Shown here in pieces: positions 35,154-44,285 of a stretch of 64,000 nucleotides of DNA. The number at the start of each line of letters is the position of its first letter. The first letter of the stretch is position 1. Made by a program: the position numbers and the translations under genes. The stretch covers positions 16,351-80,350 of the forward strand of contig JAJDVY010000013.1 in assembly GCA_022825885.1 (NCBI GenBank), given 5' to 3'. The notes under the pieces were generated by a model. That model saw nothing but the letters and a program-made list of their open reading frames with translations. It did not search any database and had not been told where the DNA came from. The stretch is from Nitrospirales bacterium (GTDB taxonomy: Bacteria > Nitrospirota > Nitrospiria > Nitrospirales > UBA8639).

Positions 35154-37088
35154 TCATTTGACTCTCGTGCCGGGCTCAAGTTCCTGGTCCTCGAACGTGA
35201 CCAACCCCTGGACTTCTGCATCTCCCGCGGCCAGGACCATGCCCTGAGATTCCACGCCCATCAGTTTCGCCGGTTTCAGGTTCGCCACGACCACAATCGT
35301 TTTCCCGACGACGTCTTCGGGCCCGTATTTCTTCCCGATTCCCGCCACGATCTGCCGTTGTTCGCTTCCGATGTCCACCTGGAGTTTCAGGAGCTTGTTT
35401 GATTTGGGGACACGTTCGGCCGTGAGAACTTTGGCGACTTTCAACTCGACTTTTTGAAAATCCTGAATGCCGATCCGGCTGTCTTCATCCTGGGCCAGAG
35501 GAGCGGCTGCCTCGGGTTGGGGCTTGGCAGGAGATGGCGTGGCGACTGCTTCGACTCTCGGGAACAAGGCTTTCCCTTTGACCACGGTGGCGCCGGAGGC
35601 CCCGCCCCAGACAATGGGAGCTTTCAGGAGCGCTTGTGAAAAATCCAGACCGAGGCCGAGTTGCCGGGCCATCTCCTCTGCGGTCTGCGGCATGAAGGGA
35701 TACGCGGCCAGGCAGAGGAACCGGAGGGTCTCCGCGGCATGAAAGAGCACGGTCCGGAGACGCGGTGTTGCGGCGGGATCTTTGGCAAGTACCCAGGGCG
35801 CGGTCTTGTCGATGTATTGATTGCCGAGTTGCACCAGGCCCCACGTCGCTTCGAGTGTGCGATTGAATTCCATTCGCCGGAGATGCTGGGGCATGGTTGT
35901 GTGAATGAGAGCTTCGGCCGCGGCTTGGAGTCCGGTGTCAAGCTCGGTCATGGCGGAAGGGTCCGGAGCCGGCACCATACCCTGACAACACCGTTGGATT
36001 AACGTGACGGTCCGGCTCAACAGGTTGCCCAGTCCATTGGCCAGGTCGGCGTTGATGCGGCCGATAAGGGACTCGCGAGAAAAATCTCCGTCCTGTCCGA
36101 ACGGGATCTCGCGGAGCATAAAATAGCGAAACGCATCCGCGCCGAACTGGTCGACCACGGCGTACGGGTCGATCACGTTGCCCCGGCTCTTGGACATTTT
36201 CTCGCCGTCCACCGTCCACCAGCCATGCGCAAAGATTGTGCGGGGCAGGGGGATTTCCATGGCCATGAGCATGGTGGTCCAGTACACGGCATGCGTCGTC
36301 AGAATGTCTTTCCCGACCAGGTGCACGGTCGCCGGCCACAGGCGATCAATCGAGGGCTGGGCCGGCAGGTATTCCAACGCCGACACATAATTCACCAGCG
36401 CGTCGAACCACACGTACGTGACGTAGTCGGTATCGAAGGGCAGTTCAATGCCCCAGGATAAGCGGGATTTGGGACGCGAGATCGAAAGATCTTCCAGCGG
36501 CTTTTGCAAAAATCCCAGCACTTCGTTGCGGCGGGACTCCGGACGGATGAACGCCGGGTTGGCGTCGAGATGGTCGAGGAGCCGTTGCTGGAACCGGCTC
36601 ATGCGAAAGAAGTAATTAATTTCGCTGAGTTGTTCCACGGGGCGGTGACAGTCGGGGCAGCGGCCGGCGTCCACGTCTTTCTCCGTCCAAAACCGTTCGT
36701 CGAACGTGCAATACCAGCCGGTGTATTCCGCGCGGTAGATGAGTCCGGCGTCATGCAGTTGCCTGAGGAATCGTTGCACCACGGCTTGATGCCGGGCATC
36801 CGTCGTGCGAATGAATCCGTCGTTGGAAACGTCGAGTTTTTGCCAAAGGGTTTGAAATTGCGGAGTCAACCGGTCGCAATGCTCCTGCGGAGCAATCCCG
36901 GCTTTGGCCGCGGCCTGCTGGACCTTTTGGCCGTGTTCGTCCAGGCCCGTCAGAAAAAAGACCTCCTGCCCAAGGAGCCGGTGCCAGCGTGCCAGCACGT
37001 CCGCCGCGACCGTGGTATAGGCATGCCCGATGTGCGGCACGTCGTTCACGTAATAAATCGGCGTGGTGATGTAGAAGGGCTCAGGCAT
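35154..37088 (-). CDS. metG: Methionyl-tRNA synthetase
   Basis: Charges tRNA-Met. Class I signature HIGH is in DVPHIGHAYTTV near residues 18-25, and KMSKS is in EKMSKSRGN. The Cys pair CPDC in the connective peptide marks a one-knuckle zinc site. A C-terminal tRNA-binding (Trbp111-like) domain follows an Ala/Pro linker. 644 residues, full length. Its ATG overlaps the stop of the upstream toxin gene by one base (TAATG), so its translation is coupled to the toxin-antitoxin module. Confidence 0.97.
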   Translation of the reverse strand: MPEPFYITTPIYYVNDVPHIGHAYTTVAADVLARWHRLLGQEVFFLTGLDEHGQKVQQAAAKAGIAPQEHCDRLTPQFQTLWQKLDVSNDGFIRTTDARHQAVVQRFLRQLHDAGLIYRAEYTGWYCTFDERFWTEKDVDAGRCPDCHRPVEQLSEINYFFRMSRFQQRLLDHLDANPAFIRPESRRNEVLGFLQKPLEDLSISRPKSRLSWGIELPFDTDYVTYVWFDALVNYVSALEYLPAQPSIDRLWPATVHLVGKDILTTHAVYWTTMLMAMEIPLPRTIFAHGWWTVDGEKMSKSRGNVIDPYAVVDQFGADAFRYFMLREIPFGQDGDFSRESLIGRINADLANGLGNLLSRTVTLIQRCCQGMVPAPDPSAMTELDTGLQAAAEALIHTTMPQHLRRMEFNRTLEATWGLVQLGNQYIDKTAPWVLAKDPAATPRLRTVLFHAAETLRFLCLAAYPFMPQTAEEMARQLGLGLDFSQALLKAPIVWGGASGATVVKGKALFPRVEAVATPSPAKPQPEAAAPLAQDEDSRIGIQDFQKVELKVAKVLTAERVPKSNKLLKLQVDIGSEQRQIVAGIGKKYGPEDVVGKTIVVVANLKPAKLMGVESQGMVLAAGDAEVQGLVTFEDQELEPGTRVK

Positions 37089-37381
37089 TATTCACTCTTC
37101 AGTCTTGAACGATCATTGCGCTGGTCCCAGACACGCAATACTTCGATTCGATCGCCAACCGCTCGGTAGATGAAGGAGAACGGGGTTCGTGGGATCGAGA
37201 ATTCCCGCACGTCTTCTATCTCCTCAACCGGGTGGCCCACGAACGGATTATTTCGGATGATACTGCAAACGTTGCCATATTGCTTGGCAGCACGCTTCGC
37301 ACCATCCGGGAAGACGTGAGCGTAGTAGGTGCGCATCCACAGCAAATCCGAACGTGTGGATGGCAGGAAGACGAGCTTCAT
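37088..37381 (-). CDS. RelE/ParE-family toxin
   Basis: A 97-residue basic protein with the family pattern: FLPSTRSDLLWMRTYYA helix at the start, NPFVGHPVEEIEDVREFSI, FSFIYRAVGDRIEVLRVWDQR at the end. ParE members poison gyrase and RelE members cut ribosome-bound mRNA. The weak match does not say which; the ParD-like partner favours ParE. It begins three bases after the antitoxin stop and ends by overlapping the metG start, an unusual position. Confidence 0.85.
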   Translation of the reverse strand: MKLVFLPSTRSDLLWMRTYYAHVFPDGAKRAAKQYGNVCSIIRNNPFVGHPVEEIEDVREFSIPRTPFSFIYRAVGDRIEVLRVWDQRNDRSRLKSE

Positions 37382-37384
37382 CAG

Positions 37385-37669
37385 TCACGTTGGACCGGAC
37401 TGAATGTCGGGTTTAGGCGGTGGAAGTTCACGGTCCGTATCCCAAGAGGAAATCCAGGCGTCCATCGTATCCTGCGAGATGAAGACTCCCTCATCGGCTT
37501 CCGCTATGGCCGCGCGGATTGCCGCTCGTTTTTCTGCCCGGCCGCGCAGCATCGCCTCGATTGCTTTGGCGGCAAGATAAGACGTTGAACGCTCCTCGCG
37601 CATTGCCTCTTGTTCAAGGCTTCTCTTGAGATCCGCGTCGATTCGCAAGCTCAGTCGTTCCGTTGTCAT
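37385..37669 (-). CDS. Ribbon-helix-helix antitoxin (ParD-like)
   Basis: Residues 1-45 give the DNA-binding ribbon-helix-helix (MTTERLSLRIDADLKRSLEQ, then STSYLAAKAIEAML), followed by an acidic toxin-binding tail (AEADEGVFISQDTMDAWISSWD). ATG 37669 is the family-like start; an earlier TTG or ATG in frame adds about six residues. Toxin and antitoxin are in the usual antitoxin-first order. The operator next to its promoter suggests autorepression. Confidence 0.85.
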   Translation of the reverse strand: MTTERLSLRIDADLKRSLEQEAMREERSTSYLAAKAIEAMLRGRAEKRAAIRAAIAEADEGVFISQDTMDAWISSWDTDRELPPPKPDIQSGPT

Positions 37670-37703
37670 ACTGTCAATCCTCATCAATGTGTCAGTCGGC
37701 GGG

Positions 37704-37740
37704 TGTCATCTATTGTATGACAATGGGGCAGGGTTGTCTA
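37704..37740 (-). promoter_or_regulatory. Toxin-antitoxin promoter with operator over the -10
   Basis: On the minus strand TAGACA (37735-37740) and TACAAT (37712-37717) are exactly 17 bp apart, both one base from consensus. TGTCAT and ATGACA (37717-37722 and 37704-37709) form an inverted repeat with 7-bp spacing across the -10. This is where a ParD-type repressor would bind. The promoter also could drive metG. Confidence 0.65.
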
Positions 37741-37773
37741 GAAGTCTGCCCCAACAGAAACTTTTCATGTTCT

Positions 37774-38790
37774 TCAGGCGGCGTCACGATGGATGGTTTC
37801 ATGAAAGCGGAACAGGAAATTTTCCAGGCAGAGCTGGAGGTTCAAATTCTGCGTGGGGGCCTGTTCCAGGGTTTGCAGGGCGTCCATGAGTTTCACGATG
37901 TCAGCCGGGGTTAAGGATTCGGCGATTTGTTCAAGCAGCGGGATTTGCGATTGGTGCAACAGGAGGTCCTGCCGGGGTCCGAGGGTCATCAGCAGCAGGT
38001 CACGCAGTCCGTGCGAAAGCCAGTCGATCACGTCAGGGAAGGGTTGGGATTTCGAGAATTCCTCGGCTTGCTGGAGCACGGCCGTCGCATGAGCCAGGGT
38101 CCCGGACCGGCACAAATCAAAAAACCGGTCGTGGCGGCTGCGGAGGTCCGCAAGATCCGCGCGCAGGGCCATGCCGATACGGTTTCCGCACACACGGGAA
38201 AGAAAGCGGACGTCCTCAATCGCCATGGCCTGTTTCAGGGCCAAGGCCCCTTCGAATTGATCCGGAGTCGCGGGCGCAAACCTGAGCGTCAAACAACGGG
38301 AACGCACGGTAGCCAACAGACGCAACGGTTGGTTGGTGATCAGGATAAACAGGCTGTGTTCCGGCGGGTCTTCGAGCGTTTTCAAAAACGCGTTCGCGGC
38401 GTTGGCGGTGAGGCGGTCGGCATCGTCGATGAGGCAGATCTTACGCGCGCCCAGCAGCGGCCGGTAAATCACGTGACGTTCGATTTCACGGATTTGGTCG
38501 ACTTTGATTTGCGGGTTGGCTTTGTCCCGTTCCGGTTCGATGACCAACAGGTCGGGATAGGTGCCGGAGTTGATTTGCTCACACGCGCGACAGTGGCCGC
38601 AGGAGTCCGGTTGAGCCGAGGAGGGCGGGGTTTCGCAGGACAGGGCCTGCGCGAACCGCAGGGCCATGAGGCGTTTGCCGATGCCGTCGTCCCCCGAGAA
38701 GAGGTAGGCATGGCCGATGGCCTGCCGGGTCAGCGCCGTCCGGATTTTCTTTTTCGGTCCTTCCTGACCGATGACGTCGGCAAACGGCAT
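37774..38790 (-). CDS. holB: DNA polymerase III delta' subunit
   Basis: Clamp-loader subunit. AAA+ features are MPFADVIGQEGPKKKIRTAL, HAYLFSGDDGIGKRLMALRFAQAL (loop without the full P-loop Lys-Thr), the zinc cluster CGHCRACEQI preceded by Cys, KICLIDDADRLTANAANAFLKTLEDPP and ILITNQPLRLLATVRSRC (SRC motif). Length 338 is usual. The protein begins 5 bp after the tmk stop. Confidence 0.93.
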   Translation of the reverse strand: MPFADVIGQEGPKKKIRTALTRQAIGHAYLFSGDDGIGKRLMALRFAQALSCETPPSSAQPDSCGHCRACEQINSGTYPDLLVIEPERDKANPQIKVDQIREIERHVIYRPLLGARKICLIDDADRLTANAANAFLKTLEDPPEHSLFILITNQPLRLLATVRSRCLTLRFAPATPDQFEGALALKQAMAIEDVRFLSRVCGNRIGMALRADLADLRSRHDRFFDLCRSGTLAHATAVLQQAEEFSKSQPFPDVIDWLSHGLRDLLLMTLGPRQDLLLHQSQIPLLEQIAESLTPADIVKLMDALQTLEQAPTQNLNLQLCLENFLFRFHETIHRDAA

Positions 38791-38795
38791 AGGGG

Positions 38796-39521
38796 TTATG
38801 AATGCTTGACCGTCAGGAGTTGTTTCTTCAGCCTCTGTTCGAGCAGAGGGGCGATCAACGTGATCAGGTGCCGGGCAATTGCCTGGACCGACCGGCCGGC
38901 GTTGATCGTATGAATCCGTTTCGGAGCTTGTTGGGCCAGGCTCAGAAATCCTTTCCGCACGCGTTGATGAAAGTCCGCGGTTTCATGATCCAGGCGATTC
39001 ACGTCGGTGCTGTTCAGCCGGCGTCGCAATCCTTGGGACACGGGCAGATCGAACAAAAAGGTCGCGTCGGGAGTCAAGCCCTTGGCGGCCCATCGCGTGA
39101 GTGACCGCAGTTCGCGTATCGGAAGTCCCCTGCCGTATCCCTGGTACGCCAGCGTCGAGTCGGAAAAGCGATCGCAGATGACCACGGCCCCGTGTTGCAA
39201 AGCCGGCAGGAGCCGGTCGGCGACGTGTTGACTGCGGGCCGCCAGGATCAGGGCGGCTTCGCATTCAGGAACCAGCGGGTCCGCCGCGTGCAGTCCGCGC
39301 GCAGGCCGAAGAAAGACCTCGCGGATGTGTTCGGCTACGGGGGTGCCGCCGGGCTCACGTGTTTCGAGCACCTCGAACCCTTGGTCCCGGAGATGTCGGG
39401 CGAGGGCGTGGGCCTGGGTGGATTTGCCGCTCCCTTCGATGCCTTCGAACGTGATGAAAAGGCCTTTTCGACGAGGACGTTTCGGCGAGGACGGGGTCCC
39501 TTGTGATCGTCTGTTTGCCAC
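38796..39521 (-). CDS. tmk: Thymidylate kinase
   Basis: Phosphorylates dTMP to dTDP. P-loop FEGIEGSGKSTQAHALARHL, the substrate motif TREPGG, and VICDRFSDSTLAYQGYGRGL with the DR(F/Y) signature are all present. The LID-region basic residues and QGLRRRLN at the C-terminus complete the fold. Upstream sequence is open to 39725 on this strand, but the family N-terminus begins near residue 27 of the chosen GTG start at 39521. The start region lies opposite the divergent DUF502 gene. Confidence 0.94.
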   Translation of the reverse strand: MANRRSQGTPSSPKRPRRKGLFITFEGIEGSGKSTQAHALARHLRDQGFEVLETREPGGTPVAEHIREVFLRPARGLHAADPLVPECEAALILAARSQHVADRLLPALQHGAVVICDRFSDSTLAYQGYGRGLPIRELRSLTRWAAKGLTPDATFLFDLPVSQGLRRRLNSTDVNRLDHETADFHQRVRKGFLSLAQQAPKRIHTINAGRSVQAIARHLITLIAPLLEQRLKKQLLTVKHS

Positions 39522-39591
39522 GGCGCATCGTAATCTAACCCGTTGATATTCGCAAGAAAAGGGGTTGCAGGAAGGTCTCCGGCTTTGTAAC

Positions 39592-40278
39592 ATGCCAGTC
39601 ACCATGTCCAGTGCGGTGTTCAAGCGATATTTTCTGACCGGCTTGTTGGTGGTCACGCCGATTTGGGGGACGGTCCTCGTCCTGAAGACCCTGTTCGTCA
39701 CCGTGGACAGCATTCTGGGGAACATGCTGGCCGAGGTGGTGACTGAGGACTACTACGTGCCCGGACTGGGGATCCTGACGCTGCTGTTTCTGATCCTCTT
39801 TGCGGGGTTCATGGGGACGAATTACATCGGGGGCCGGTTGGTGAAACGGTGGGAAGAGTCCCTGGAACGGGTGCCCGTGGTCCGGGGGATTTACGCGACG
39901 TTGAAATCGATGATGGACATCCTGTCGTTCAAGCAGCGGAAGAAGTACAACAAAGTGGTGATGATTCAATTCCCCAAGGACGGAAACTACTGCTTGGCTT
40001 TCGTGACCGGGGAGACCAGGGAAGAAGTCCAAACCCTGGCGCCGGAACCCCTGGTCCACGTCTACGTCCCGACGTCGCCGAATCCCACGTCCGGATATTT
40101 TTTGTTGGTCCCGGAGCGGGAAGTGGTGTCCGTGGACATGAGCGTGGAAGAGGCCATGAAATTAATCGTCTCGGGCGGGCTCTATTCTTCCGGGAAACCC
40201 ATGAACGTGCCGACCTTCGATACGGCGCGCGAGTCCGCTACCTTTCCTGAGCAAAAGGTCGAAGTCCGGACGGGATAG
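39592..40278 (+). CDS. DUF502 membrane protein
   Basis: Two hydrophobic helices (FLTGLLVVTPIWGTVLVL and LGILTLLFLILFAGFMGTNYIGG) followed by a soluble domain with the DUF502 signatures VPVVRGIYATLKSMMDIL and PNPTSGYFLLVPEREVVSVDMSVEEAMKLIVSGG. Roughly 228 residues from ATG 39592. Function is unknown; it is widely conserved in bacteria and often lies next to genes for cell-envelope or DNA metabolism. ATG 39604 is an alternative start. Confidence 0.88.
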   Translation: MPVTMSSAVFKRYFLTGLLVVTPIWGTVLVLKTLFVTVDSILGNMLAEVVTEDYYVPGLGILTLLFLILFAGFMGTNYIGGRLVKRWEESLERVPVVRGIYATLKSMMDILSFKQRKKYNKVVMIQFPKDGNYCLAFVTGETREEVQTLAPEPLVHVYVPTSPNPTSGYFLLVPEREVVSVDMSVEEAMKLIVSGGLYSSGKPMNVPTFDTARESATFPEQKVEVRTG

Positions 40279-40319
40279 CCTCCACGTTCTTCACCACGCC
40301 TCACGGTGAGGCATCATCC

Positions 40320-41864
40320 ATGAAAAAGTTTTCCGCGATTGTCATCGCAGCGGGCCGGGGTAAACGCATGCGGTCCAGGACGACCAAGGTGCTGCACCCC
40401 GTGGCCGGGCGACCCATGCTCTGGTACATGGTTGCGTTGGCCGGGCGGGTCGCGGACGCGCGCGTGGCGGTTGTCATCGGACACCAGGCTGACCGGGTTC
40501 GTGAGTTTCTGGACCAATCCAAAGCGGATTTCGAGCCCTTCGACGTGGTCCTGCAACGCGACCAGTTCGGGACGGGCCATGCCGTGCAACAAGCCCAAGC
40601 CGTCCTGATGCCCAACGGGAAGGCCGCGAGCAGGTCTTGTCTCATCCTGAACGCGGATACGCCGTTGCTGAGCCGGGCGACCGTCCAGCGGCTGCTGGCC
40701 CGTCATGAAAAAGAACAAGCCACCCTGACTCTCCTGAGTACGGACCTGCCCGAGCCCCGGGGCTATGGGCGCGTGGTCAGGGGCCCCAACGGGCACGTCC
40801 TCAAGGTGGCGGAGGAAGCGGATGCCACCAGGGCCGAGCGCGCCATTCGTGAAGTCAACGCCGGTATTTACGTGGTCGATACGTCGTTCCTGTTCAAGGC
40901 CCTGGCCCGGGTGAGCAGGCAGAACGCGCAAGGGGAATATTATCTGACCGACGTCGTGGGTTTGGCCGTGGCCGAAGGGCGCAAGGTCGTGGGGCTGAAG
41001 ACGCCTGACTCCGAAGAATGTCTCGGGGTCAATACCCGTGAACACCTGGCCGTCGTCGAAGAGGCGATGCGCCACCGCATCCGGTCGCGATGGTTGAACG
41101 CGGGCGTGACCATGCCGGATCCCCGGGTCACGTACATCGACGATTCGGTCACGATCGGCATGGATACCGTGCTCTACCCGGGCGTGACGCTGGAAGGGCA
41201 AACCAGGATCGGGGCCGGCTGCGTCATTCGCTCCGCTTCCCGGATCACGAACAGCCTGGTCGGGAAGGCCGTCACCATCCGGGACAGTTCAGTCGTGGAG
41301 AATGCGGTGATCGAAGACCATGCCGTCATCGGGCCGTTTGCGCACGTTCGTCCCGGCTCGGTGCTGAGGAAACGATCCAAGGTCGGCAATTTTGTCGAAG
41401 TGAAAAACACGGACCTGGGTGCCGGGTCCAAGGCGAATCACTTGACCTATTTGGGTGATACAACCATCGGGAAACGGGTCAATATCGGCGCGGGCACCAT
41501 CACGTGCAATTACGACGGCTATAAAAAAGACCGGACGACGATCGAGGACGAGGCGTTCATCGGCAGCGACACGCAATTGATCGCCCCCGTCAGGGTGGGG
41601 AAGGGCGCCGTGGTGGGCGCAGGCTCCACCATCATGGAAGACGTGCCTGCACATGCGCTGGCGCTGTCCAGGACCCCGCAGGTCACCCAAGATGACTGGG
41701 CCGCCAAGCGCCGCGCCTATCAATCGGGGACGTCATCGTCCAAGCAGAAATCCGCCCCCTCGTCCCGCGGCAGAAAAAAAGCAAAGACGCTGGATCCCCG
41801 ATCGGGGTCGGGGATGACAGCAGGAGGGTCGGGGATGACGGAAAGAGACAACGAATCTTGTTAA
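40320..41864 (+). CDS. glmU: Bifunctional UDP-N-acetylglucosamine pyrophosphorylase / GlcN-1-P acetyltransferase, with repeat-derived C-terminus
   Basis: Makes UDP-GlcNAc for peptidoglycan and LPS. N-terminal uridyltransferase shows IVIAAGRGKRMRSRTTKVLHPVAGRPM, QFGTGHAVQQA and LNADTPLL. The C-terminal left-handed beta-helix shows hexapeptide repeats, with HVRPGS, GNFVEVKN, NHLTYLGD and CNYDGYKK. The normal enzyme ends near residue 460. Here the last ~30 residues (AKTLDPRSGSGMTAGGSGMT...) are translated from a dispersed family B repeat and are not enzyme sequence. glmS follows. Confidence 0.95.
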   Translation: MKKFSAIVIAAGRGKRMRSRTTKVLHPVAGRPMLWYMVALAGRVADARVAVVIGHQADRVREFLDQSKADFEPFDVVLQRDQFGTGHAVQQAQAVLMPNGKAASRSCLILNADTPLLSRATVQRLLARHEKEQATLTLLSTDLPEPRGYGRVVRGPNGHVLKVAEEADATRAERAIREVNAGIYVVDTSFLFKALARVSRQNAQGEYYLTDVVGLAVAEGRKVVGLKTPDSEECLGVNTREHLAVVEEAMRHRIRSRWLNAGVTMPDPRVTYIDDSVTIGMDTVLYPGVTLEGQTRIGAGCVIRSASRITNSLVGKAVTIRDSSVVENAVIEDHAVIGPFAHVRPGSVLRKRSKVGNFVEVKNTDLGAGSKANHLTYLGDTTIGKRVNIGAGTITCNYDGYKKDRTTIEDEAFIGSDTQLIAPVRVGKGAVVGAGSTIMEDVPAHALALSRTPQVTQDDWAAKRRAYQSGTSSSKQKSAPSSRGRKKAKTLDPRSGSGMTAGGSGMTERDNESC

Positions 41865-41877
41865 CGAATGACTGAAC
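41772..41877. repeat. Family B element joined to the glmU 3' end
   Basis: Contains GCAAAGACGCTGGATCCCC and the GGGGTCGGGGATGACAG arm, and ends in CTTGTTAACGAATGACTGAAC, an outer end like that at 58098-58117. The left end is missing, replaced by glmU. It covers the glmU stop and most of the spacer before glmS. Confidence 0.75.
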
Positions 41878-41920
41878 ACATACAAGAGCAAAAATGATGC
41901 ATTTTGGTGACAAATAGCCT

Positions 41921-43750
41921 ATGTGTGGAATCATAGGATATATCGGGGACGACAATGCCGGCGGCGTATTGCTGCAAGGACTGCGGCGATTGGAGTACCG
42001 GGGCTATGATTCCGCGGGTATTGCCGTGTTGCAGCATGGCCGGATCGAGATCCGGCGAAGCGTTGGCAAACTGCGGCACCTGGAAGACACGCTGAAACAC
42101 GAACACCTTGCCGGGACAATCGGCATCGGTCATACCCGATGGGCCACGCACGGCAAACCATCAGAACAGAACGCTCATCCGCATCGATCCGGCAACGTCG
42201 TCATCGTGCACAACGGCATTATCGAAAATTACCTGGCCCACAAGCGGGAATTGGAACACGCGGGCTACCGGTTCGAATCCGAAACGGATACCGAAGTCAT
42301 TGCGCATCTGCTGGCGTTTCATATGGAAGAGGGGCACTCTCTCGAACAGGCGTTTCGCGCGACGGTGCGGGAATTGCACGGAAGCTATGCCATTGCCGGT
42401 ATGTGCCTGAGCGAACCCGAGACCTTGGTGGTGGCCAAGTCGGGTTGTCCGCTGGTGCTGGGGCAAAGCGAGAAGGCCGCGTTTCTGGCTTCCGACGTGA
42501 CGCCGTTACTCGCCCACACCCGTCACGTGACGTATTTGGAAGACGGGGACGTCGGGACGTTGACCCCGCTCGGCGTGACGGTGACCGGCGCACACGGCCA
42601 GCCCGTCGGCAGAGACGTGGTCCGAATCGACTGGGACGCGGAGGCCGCGGAAAAGGGCGGGTATCCGCACTTCATGCTCAAGGAAATTCATGAGCAACCC
42701 CAGGCCCTCCTCGATACCTTGCGGGGCCGCTACAGTTATGACTCGGGTGAAGCGGATCTGCCGGATCTGGCAATCACGCCGGACCAGTTACGGGATGCCC
42801 GGTCGATCTGGATCGTCGCGTGTGGAACCTCCTGGCACGCCGGCCTGGTGGGCAAATATCTGTTTGAGGAACTCGTCCATAAGCCGGTTCAAGTCGATAT
42901 CGGCTCGGAATTCCGGTATCGCAACCCAATGGTTCAGCAAGGGGACGTGTTTGTCGCCATTTCCCAATCCGGAGAAACCGCGGATACGCTGGCCGCCGCC
43001 AGGGAGGCCAGGCGGTTGGGCGCGCACGTCCTGTCGATCGTGAACGTGGTCGGGAGCACGCTGGCCAGGGAATCGGACGGCGTCATTTACACCCGTTGCG
43101 GCCCGGAAATCAGCGTGGCCTCGACCAAAGCCTTCACCGGCCAACTCATGGCCCTGTATCTTCTGGCCCTGCACGTCGGGCGAGTGCGCCAAATCCTGAG
43201 CGTGGAAGACGGGCAATGGTGGCTGGATCAATTCATGGCCCTGCCCGGGCACGTGGAAAGCGTCATCAGGCGGGAAGCCGAATTCGTGGCGATGGCGAAA
43301 CGATTTTACCGGAAGAACAACTTTCTCTATCTCGGACGAGGGATCAATTATCCGATTGCGTTGGAGGGTGCGCTCAAACTCAAGGAAATTTCCTACATCC
43401 ACGCGGAAGGCTACGCGGCGGGAGAAATGAAGCACGGCCCCATTGCCCTGATCGATGAAGACATGCCGGTGGTGGTCCTGGCTCCACGGGACCGGCTATA
43501 CGAAAAAACCGTCAGCAACCTGATGGAAGTGAAGGCACGGAGTGCGCCGGTGATGGCGTTGGTGAGCGAGGGCGAAGAAGAACTGGAAGCCCTGGCCGAT
43601 TGCGTGTTCAGGATTCCCGACACCCATGCGTTGCTCTCTCCGATTCCCTTTACGGCCGCGCTTCAATTGTTGGCATACCACGTGGCAATCTTGCGCAATA
43701 TCGACGTGGACCGTCCGCGAAACCTGGCCAAAAGCGTGACCGTGGAATAG
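41921..43750 (+). CDS. glmS: Glutamine-fructose-6-phosphate aminotransferase (isomerising)
   Basis: Makes glucosamine-6-phosphate from fructose-6-phosphate and glutamine. Starts MCGIIGYIG with the catalytic N-terminal Cys2 exposed after Met removal. The glutaminase domain has GIGHTRWATHG and HNGIIENY. Two SIS domains follow, with CGTSWHAG, SQSGETADTLAA, STKAFTGQL and EMKHGPIALID; the C-terminus ends LAKSVTVE as in the family. 609 residues. Its spacing from glmU is 56 bp. Confidence 0.97.
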   Translation: MCGIIGYIGDDNAGGVLLQGLRRLEYRGYDSAGIAVLQHGRIEIRRSVGKLRHLEDTLKHEHLAGTIGIGHTRWATHGKPSEQNAHPHRSGNVVIVHNGIIENYLAHKRELEHAGYRFESETDTEVIAHLLAFHMEEGHSLEQAFRATVRELHGSYAIAGMCLSEPETLVVAKSGCPLVLGQSEKAAFLASDVTPLLAHTRHVTYLEDGDVGTLTPLGVTVTGAHGQPVGRDVVRIDWDAEAAEKGGYPHFMLKEIHEQPQALLDTLRGRYSYDSGEADLPDLAITPDQLRDARSIWIVACGTSWHAGLVGKYLFEELVHKPVQVDIGSEFRYRNPMVQQGDVFVAISQSGETADTLAAAREARRLGAHVLSIVNVVGSTLARESDGVIYTRCGPEISVASTKAFTGQLMALYLLALHVGRVRQILSVEDGQWWLDQFMALPGHVESVIRREAEFVAMAKRFYRKNNFLYLGRGINYPIALEGALKLKEISYIHAEGYAAGEMKHGPIALIDEDMPVVVLAPRDRLYEKTVSNLMEVKARSAPVMALVSEGEEELEALADCVFRIPDTHALLSPIPFTAALQLLAYHVAILRNIDVDRPRNLAKSVTVE

Positions 43751-43766
43751 GGATCGAACGTCGTTC

Positions 43767-44279
43767 ATGAACACGTTTCATCTCTGGCTGGTCCCGACGG
43801 GTGCGGGGCGCGACCGGCTTGCCGGCGTGATTGCCGGTCTGAGCACCCGGTATCATGGTCCGGCGTTCGATCCCCATCTCACCCTGCTTGGCGGACTCAA
43901 GGGCGAGGAGGGTGCCCTGGTTGCCTGTACGAACCAATTGGCGCGTGTGCTTCAGCCTTTTGAGGTTCGACTCATGGGGCCGGGCTCTGCCGCGTCATAT
44001 TTTCGCTGTGTTTATCTGCCGGTGGAGTTGTCTCCACCGGTCCTGGAGGCGCATCAACGGGCCACGCAGCTTTTCGACCGGCAACCGGCGAGTACGTTCG
44101 ACCCGCACGTGAGTCTCTTGTACGGGGTGTTTGCTGAAAACGTGAAGCGGGCGATCATCAAAACCCTGCCCTCCGATTTGCCGGGCAGCGTTCCCGTCTC
44201 ACGCCTCCAACTCATTCGAGCCGATTCCATGAACCCGCAGGATTGGCGGGTCGTGAAGACCTTGGATTTGTCGTTGTAG
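43767..44279 (+). CDS. 2H phosphoesterase-like protein (LigT / cyclic phosphodiesterase family)
   Basis: The 170-residue protein has two H-x-[TS] motifs, FDPHLTLLGG and FDPHVSLLYG, in similar flanking sequences, the mark of 2H phosphoesterases, which act on 2',3'-cyclic phosphates or 2',5'-linked RNA. The resemblance of the FDPH pair suggests the plant-CPDase-like branch. It starts 16 bp after glmS and ends 6 bp before the convergent autotransporter gene. Physiological substrate unknown. Confidence 0.83.
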   Translation: MNTFHLWLVPTGAGRDRLAGVIAGLSTRYHGPAFDPHLTLLGGLKGEEGALVACTNQLARVLQPFEVRLMGPGSAASYFRCVYLPVELSPPVLEAHQRATQLFDRQPASTFDPHVSLLYGVFAENVKRAIIKTLPSDLPGSVPVSRLQLIRADSMNPQDWRVVKTLDLSL

Positions 44280-44285
44280 CCGCGT

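Noticed and set aside
41865..41920. glmS ribozyme or riboswitch upstream of glmS
   Set aside because: The spacer is only 56 bp and mostly family B repeat, with no ribozyme core visible.
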